In this document: positions 58,610-64,000 of the stretch, in pieces | Layout: each line of letters opens with the position of its first letter | Numbering within the stretch: position 1 is the first letter of the stretch | Assembly: GCA_022575985.1 (NCBI GenBank) | Contig: JAKSXM010000137.1 | Location: 16,696,001-16,760,000, forward strand | Direction: 5' to 3' | Source: Anagrus nilaparvatae | Taxonomy: Eukaryota; Arthropoda; Insecta; Hymenoptera; Mymaridae | Length of the DNA stretch: 64,000 bases | Notes under the pieces: generated by a model | Databases searched by the model: none | Told to the model about the DNA's origin: nothing | What the model saw: the letters and a program-made list of their open reading frames with translations, nothing else | Translations under genes and position numbers: made by a program

Positions 58610-59612
58610 TACCAGTAATATAGGGTCTCACGCATAGCTTGAAAGATCGGATTATGCAAACGTCGGGCACTTGGGATTTTATAGCGGAAAATGAATGTTC
58701 AACCTATAAGGAGATAATACTTTCTTGGATTTAAATGTTTCACCTAGCTTCTTGAGAGTTATTTGATAAAACGTGTCTTTCGGGGCAGCTGAAAATGAGC
58801 AAAAATTTTTCCTGCCCGGATCTGGCTGAAATTTTCAGGAAAGGTTGCTTTTTTGGTCCCCAAAAACATGGCCAAACCCGTTTTTCAAAATCAGTCATCC
58901 TCTTCGAGATATTTGTCAATATGTCTCCCATTTAAAATACATGGGAAAAGCCATTTAGTAGCGATTTTTCTTATTTTGTTCCACAATTTTAGTTTGACCA
59001 TGCACCAAACCAACGAGAAGAGTTTTTTTTAACATTAATTTTAAATAAATTATATACATATAAATAATTTAATATACGCAATTTTTAAAAAACGTTATTT
59101 TTTCAATTTTAAACGCGATTTTTTCAGACACAGAGACGTCTGGCCACGTTGGACAAACACCAATCCTCTATTAAATGAAGCAGACATGTGAATGAATGTT
59201 AAAAAAAACTTTTCTCGTTGGTTTGGTGCTTATTCAAACTAAAATTGTGAAGCAAAATCAGAAAAACCGCTATAAAATGGGTTTTCCCATGTATTTTAAA
59301 TGGGAGACATATTGATAAATATCTCGAAGAGGATGACTGATTTTGAAAAACGGGTTTGACCATGTTTTTGGGGACCAAAAAAGCAACCTTTCCTGAAAAT
59401 TTCAGCCAGATCCGAGCAGGAAAAATTTTTGCTCATTTTCAGCTGCCCCGAGAGACACGTTTTATCAAATAACTCTCAAGAAGCTAGGTGAATTATTTAA
59501 ATCCAAGAAAGTATTATCTCCTTATAGGTTGAACATTCATTTTCCGCTATAAAATCCCAAGTGCCCGACGTTTGCATAATCCGATCTTTCAAGCTAGGCG
59601 TGGTCTCTATAA
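58610..59612. mobile_element. foldback element with about 400-bp arms
   Basis: AGGGTCTCACGC...TAGCTTGAAAGATCGG at the left is inverted at the right end (CCGATCTTTCAAGCTAGGCG). The arms match over about 400 bp with a few percent difference, sharing GGGACCAAAAAAGCAACC and TCTCGAAGAGGATGACTGA. The AT-rich spacer is about 160 bp (59040-59200). No ORF spans it. It directly neighbours the short foldback element. Confidence 0.85.
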
Positions 59613-62251
59613 GGAGCATTCCTCTTCATCACCTCAAAGAAGAAATTTTTTTCAATTTATACATTGTTCTATTTTCAATAAGTATTTTAGATTTTATATT
59701 TATTATTATGTATTTAATGATAATAAACACCCTTTTATAGTTTTTAAAACTCATTTCATTTGCGAGAATAGGAAATTATTATTACCAGTTATTATTTGTT
59801 ATCAGTCGGTATTTCAGCTCGTATTTCAGGGAACACGCACATAAGATCCCTGTAATTTATTATAAAAAATTTTGTTAAAAATAATTAATTTTGAAAAATT
59901 ATAAAACAAATTCTCAAAAGGTTTTCATATTTTAGCAGACAAACAATAATCAACAGCTAACACACAAAAAATAAAAGATGTCTGACTAGCAACGAAATTC
60001 ATTAATAACCGCACCAAGAAAAGAAAATAGATGATCACAGATCTGTCTGGTAAAATGTTACTGTGACATCTTAACAAATGTCATTCAGACAATTTTCTTA
60101 TTTTTAAATATTCTGACTTTTATTCAAGCTTCGTGAGCTTAAATAAATGTTTCTAATTAAAAAAAAAAAATAATATGTATTTTAATAAACAATTCAAAGA
60201 AATTAATTTTTAAAAAAGTCTAAAAAAATTATATTATTAAAAACCATGAAATTAAAGTAAAATAAAATACGTGTGACCTTATTTTTATTTTAAAAAAATA
60301 TATAGGTATACATTTATTTGTCAGAATTCTAAAAAAAAAATTTTTCTCTATTCATAAAAAAAATTTTTTTTTTTTATTTAATCATCAACCTGCTTCTGAC
60401 AGTTTAATTGTTAAAAAAATATATAATAAACCATAAAATCAACATTAATATACTTTATTATTATAAATCAAAATAACATAAATGCCTTTAAAAAAATGGT
60501 CATTAAAAAATACATTAAAATAAAAAAATTCATTCATTGATTTAAAAAAAATTTTAAGCTAAAATAAAAGAAATAAATATTTTTTGAGACTAAAGAAATA
60601 ATTAATTAACAATAAATATTATATAATAATTAAAAATAACAATACACGTATATTTAAAAAAATATTTTCTTCTCATGTCTAAAAATTTGTCTCGGTTTCG
60701 AATTAGCATAATTTTTTAAAATTACCACTGTATGGTCAGTAAAAAATTATCTTGCTTTTTTATATTTATGAATTTTTCTTTTTAAATAATACAATAAACC
60801 ATAAAGATACAAGAATGCATAATTTTTTACATAATTTTAAGGTTATGTATAAAATATGCGTTTGTGTACATAACCTAAAAAAAAAGTAAATTTGAATAAT
60901 TAGAATTATGCATAAAAATATGTCTTTTTAAAAAAATTATAATTTTTTTCTCATTATTTTATCAAATAATATCAAATTATTTAATTTGCATTTTCTAACC
61001 TAAAATATTATTTAAATTAAGATGTAAAGATATTTAAACTCGCGTGCTCTTTATTTACGTATGGCACGCGTCATTTTTTCTGTATATTTACACACATGAA
61101 ATAAAATATTATATAATACAAATGTTATAAAAACGCATACCCACTGTTATATAATACTTTAAATCCAAATGCACTGGATATAAAAATGAAAAAAATGAGA
61201 TTGCATACACAAAATCTGAAAAAAATATTCTTTATACAGTATTTTTTTAAAGCTTAAAATTTTTTTTATTTATGTACTCTTTATATATTTAAAACTTTTG
61301 ACAATACTAAAATTATATCAGTAAAGAGGTTATGTTATATATTTTATTTTTTTGTTTTACCTATGCAAAATACAAAGATTAATGTATAACGAAGTCATGA
61401 TAGAACGAAGAAGAGTTTTGTTTTTTGTTTAAAAAGAGTTCATCATATATATTAAAAAATAAAAAAAATCAAGTCACGAAATCTTGATATTATCTTTTAA
61501 AAAAACGTTTATTATTATTATTTTTTAAGGTTATGTTTTATAATAATAAACGTGAAGTTATACTTTTTCGTTAAAATCATTTTTGTACAAACAACCCCCT
61601 TTTTGGTGCTTTTTTCTTTTGTATACTTTGTTGAAATAAAAAAAATAAAACAAAACTTTGAGTTATAAAAAAAAAAAACATTTTTCGTTGTTTGTTGTTG
61701 TTATTATTTTAATATGTATATGGTTCAATTCGTGAGAATGAGCCACGCGTCATGGGAAATGAACTTTTCTTATGTAAGAAGATTTTTTATTAAAGTTACG
61801 TTTGTTATAATACTTTAAATATAAAACACGAGTCAAGATCTTGTTTTTCTCACATGATCTTTTTGAACGTGATTTTTCTTTTTTTCTTTCTTTTAAAATG
61901 TACTAAGTAGATTATTATGAGTTCATTTTTTTTTTTTTTGATTAAGGAACATATTTGATCAGAGGAAAGGTTATTAATAATTTTATACTTTATTAAGAAG
62001 ATCTATTATTTTTTTCACTTTCACAGGGTAATGCATTTATTGTTAAGCCTCGAAACCCCGAAAATGTATATTAGTGTCCAACAATTCGTTTTTAACTGGG
62101 ACTCTCAAATTCGTATTAAGTACCAAAAAAAGTATATAGTAGCTAAAAACTATTATATTTTTATAGGTATGTTTTAATCTCAGAAAACCCTTGAGACTCA
62201 AAAATTTGTAATCAACGACTAATATAACCTACCCACTCAACAAGTTATCAG
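59613..62251. other. AT-rich intergenic DNA
   Basis: No gene seen; one GCGAGAA motif copy at 59752-59769. CGTGAGAA near 61732-61739 matches the Su(H) site consensus but is isolated. Confidence 0.5.
59752..59769 (+). repeat. copy 8 of the TTGCGAGAA dispersed motif
   Basis: CATTTCATTTGCGAGAAT, the likely consensus form, preceded by CCCTTTTATAGTTTTTAAAA. Confidence 0.5.
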
Positions 62252-62427
62252 TATCTCCTTTATCTAAATATAGAATTTGAAGTTATTTTGATAATTAGTT
62301 TTCGAGTAAATTAATTTACTGCACACCATAATAGGTGTGATTTGGGCCATTCTTTACTTTTGTGGCCATGGGTAAAAATATACTATTTTAAAATGACTTG
62401 AAATTCTATATTTAGATAAAGGAGATA
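62252..62427. mobile_element. 176-bp MITE with perfect 27-bp TIRs
   Basis: The interval 62252-62278 is exactly inverted at 62401-62427, beginning TATCTCCTTTATCTAAATA. TA lies at both outer edges, consistent with a TA target duplication as in Tc1/mariner-type MITEs. The interior shares TTTGGGCCATTCTTTACTTT with the composite element at 17.7 kb. Perfect arms suggest recent activity. Confidence 0.85.
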
Positions 62428-62646
62428 ATGACAATTAAAGATGTTTTTGGTTTTGCTTAAAAATTTGTTATAAAATAATAAATAAGCCAAAAGTGAAGCC
62501 ACTATTGAAATACGCGTATAATACAAGAGTAACTTCCCCAAGCGCGGTCGGGCCAGGCATACTAATAGTCAAAGGTATAATTCAAAAAAGAATATTTTGG
62601 ATACACGACAGTTAAGAAAAGTATCAACTAATGTAGAGCAACATCC

Positions 62647-62847
62647 ATGGGTCAAACAACAAAGGCTCCAAGTATAAGAAAACCTTTGACTGATTTACTG
62701 GCAAAGGAAAAGACCAAACAAAATACGACAGTTGGAGTAACATCTAAAGTTGGAGCAACTTCTAAAGTTGGAGCAATTTCTAAAGTTAAAGCAACATTAA
62801 TTTTTGACACATTTTCATTTTCACACCATTTTCTTCAATTTTTTTAA
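62647..62847 (+). other. short frame with 18-bp repeats
   Basis: A 66-codon ATG frame contains three to four copies of an 18-base unit encoding SKVGAT/SKVGAI/SKVKAT (about 62734-62790), then drifts into Phe/His-rich sequence. The repeat keeps the frame. No family recognised; it could be an exon end or a chance minisatellite. Confidence 0.25.
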
Positions 62848-62970
62848 AATTACAATTTTCAATAAATTTAGTTTTAGAAATTTAACTAGAAACTTTAAAC
62901 CTATATTTTATTTTTAAAATTTATATGATCATAAATAGGCAGATATATATATATATATAGTCTTGAAAAT

Positions 62971-63000
62971 TCATTTTACTTGCGAGAAAAAATTTTTATA
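62971..63000 (+). repeat. copy 9 of the TTGCGAGAA dispersed motif
   Basis: TCATTTTACTTGCGAGAAAA preceded by a TA microsatellite ending TATATAGTCTTGAAAAT. Confidence 0.5.
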
Positions 63001-64000
63001 CTAAAGAAATATTAAAGTTATTGGAAATTAATTAAAAATAACATAGGAGAGCTGTCTGCTGAAATTCGGTGTACCTTAAAAAATATATTTTACAGGGAAA
63101 GCAATTAATAACTGTAAACTTGTGGTGATTTTTTTTTCTTTTTTAAATTAATAAAATCCAGGATACAATTCTGAAGGTTGATTATCAAGCTAAATTTACA
63201 AAGCCATATCATGAGAAAAATTTTGCCCTCCCTTAATATAGCTACCGGGAATCATTCAGATATTAATATTGTTACCTAACTTTTTTAAAAAATTTCTTTG
63301 TGCTTACTTATCTTAAAATACAATCAAAGTATTATGTGAACAAAATCATATCTTTAAAACTGATTTAATTTTCTTTGATCCATAGCATTAAATTAATTTT
63401 ATTAGTTAACTTTCAAATAAATTTTTTTTACACTTTTATAGTTTCAAAAATCAAAATCAAAAAAAAAAATACCCAAAATAACCTAATGTAATCCTAACCT
63501 TTTAAAAACACTTAAAAAATAACATTCGTATAATACCCATGTTATAATTTTTTTTATATAATTTTAAAAAAATCTTACATAACAAACTATTAGCTTTTTT
63601 TCCCATCTATTAAATCTCTATTATATAATTCATTATAATCTAGATGACCGTTTCAAAAAAAGGTACCAAAAAAAAAGAATTTTTTTAATAAAGTATATCC
63701 TATATAATTATTATCAACATTGTCAATATTAACAAAACCTATAATTATTGTTATTTTTTTTATTACATAATATGCAAAAATTCTTGAAATTCACATAACT
63801 TACAATTATGTTAGTCCTTTTTTTTTATTTTTTTAAAAGTTCTATTTCTTATTTTAATTTTTAAGTAAGGCCTTTTATTAGTGTTTACCAAAAAAAAAAC
63901 TTTTATTTTTTTTTCAGTGACTTATGACGAGTGAAAAAGGGCCATGTTAATAAAAATATATACCTTTTAGTTATTAAAAAAAAGGCCGGTAACTTAAAAG
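63001..64000. other. AT-rich intergenic DNA
   Basis: No gene or repeat recognised. Confidence 0.5.

Overview
This is a very AT-rich animal nuclear window, almost certainly from an insect. It carries a Hairy-type bHLH-Orange repressor with insect-style exon structure, a BEL/Pao LTR retrotransposon, Penelope-like and MULE remnants, and many TIR/foldback MITEs. The extreme AT bias and the AT-rich secreted serine-protease homologue fit a hymenopteran parasitoid such as a braconid wasp, but that is inference; no marker settles the species.

Layout. 1-2.7 kb is AT-rich and without genes. 2.7-5.2 kb, minus strand, holds the complete hairy gene: a TATA-less Inr+DPE core promoter near 5186, three coding exons ending in WRPW, and a 3' UTR with a highly complementary miR-7 site and a long inverted repeat. 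A GC/CpG-rich block at 6.5-7.04 kb is the likeliest upstream regulatory region. 7-31.8 kb is a gene desert with several MITE and foldback families, some nested (12.0-12.6 kb), a minisatellite (17.9-18.3 kb) and a decayed coding stretch split by a foldback element (22.2-23.0 kb).

31.8-36 kb is an inverted duplication. An apparently intact but catalytically dead secreted trypsin-like protein (34966-35744, plus) has a 5'-truncated minus-strand copy (33.4-34.5 kb). That copy is split by a 679-bp MITE with TTAA target duplications, and its 3' flank is interrupted by a deleted MULE carrying a FLYWCH exon.

37765-46411 is a complete BEL/Pao element: identical-looking 976-bp LTRs, 5-bp target duplication AAGAT, PBS, gag and pol. 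Gag and pol share one frame and are separated only by UGA-CUA-G, a classic leaky stop context. No env is present.

46.4-64 kb is again AT-rich desert with TIR elements, a Penelope-like fragment (GIY-YIG C-terminus between inverted repeats with hammerhead-like motifs), an element with roughly 400-bp inverted arms, and a small MITE with perfect 27-bp TIRs. A short motif containing TTGCGAGAA recurs nine times across the window and matches no element I recognise.

Hairy, the protease homologue and the retrotransposon share no pathway. The window is one developmental regulator with its control regions inside a transposon-rich, gene-poor landscape.
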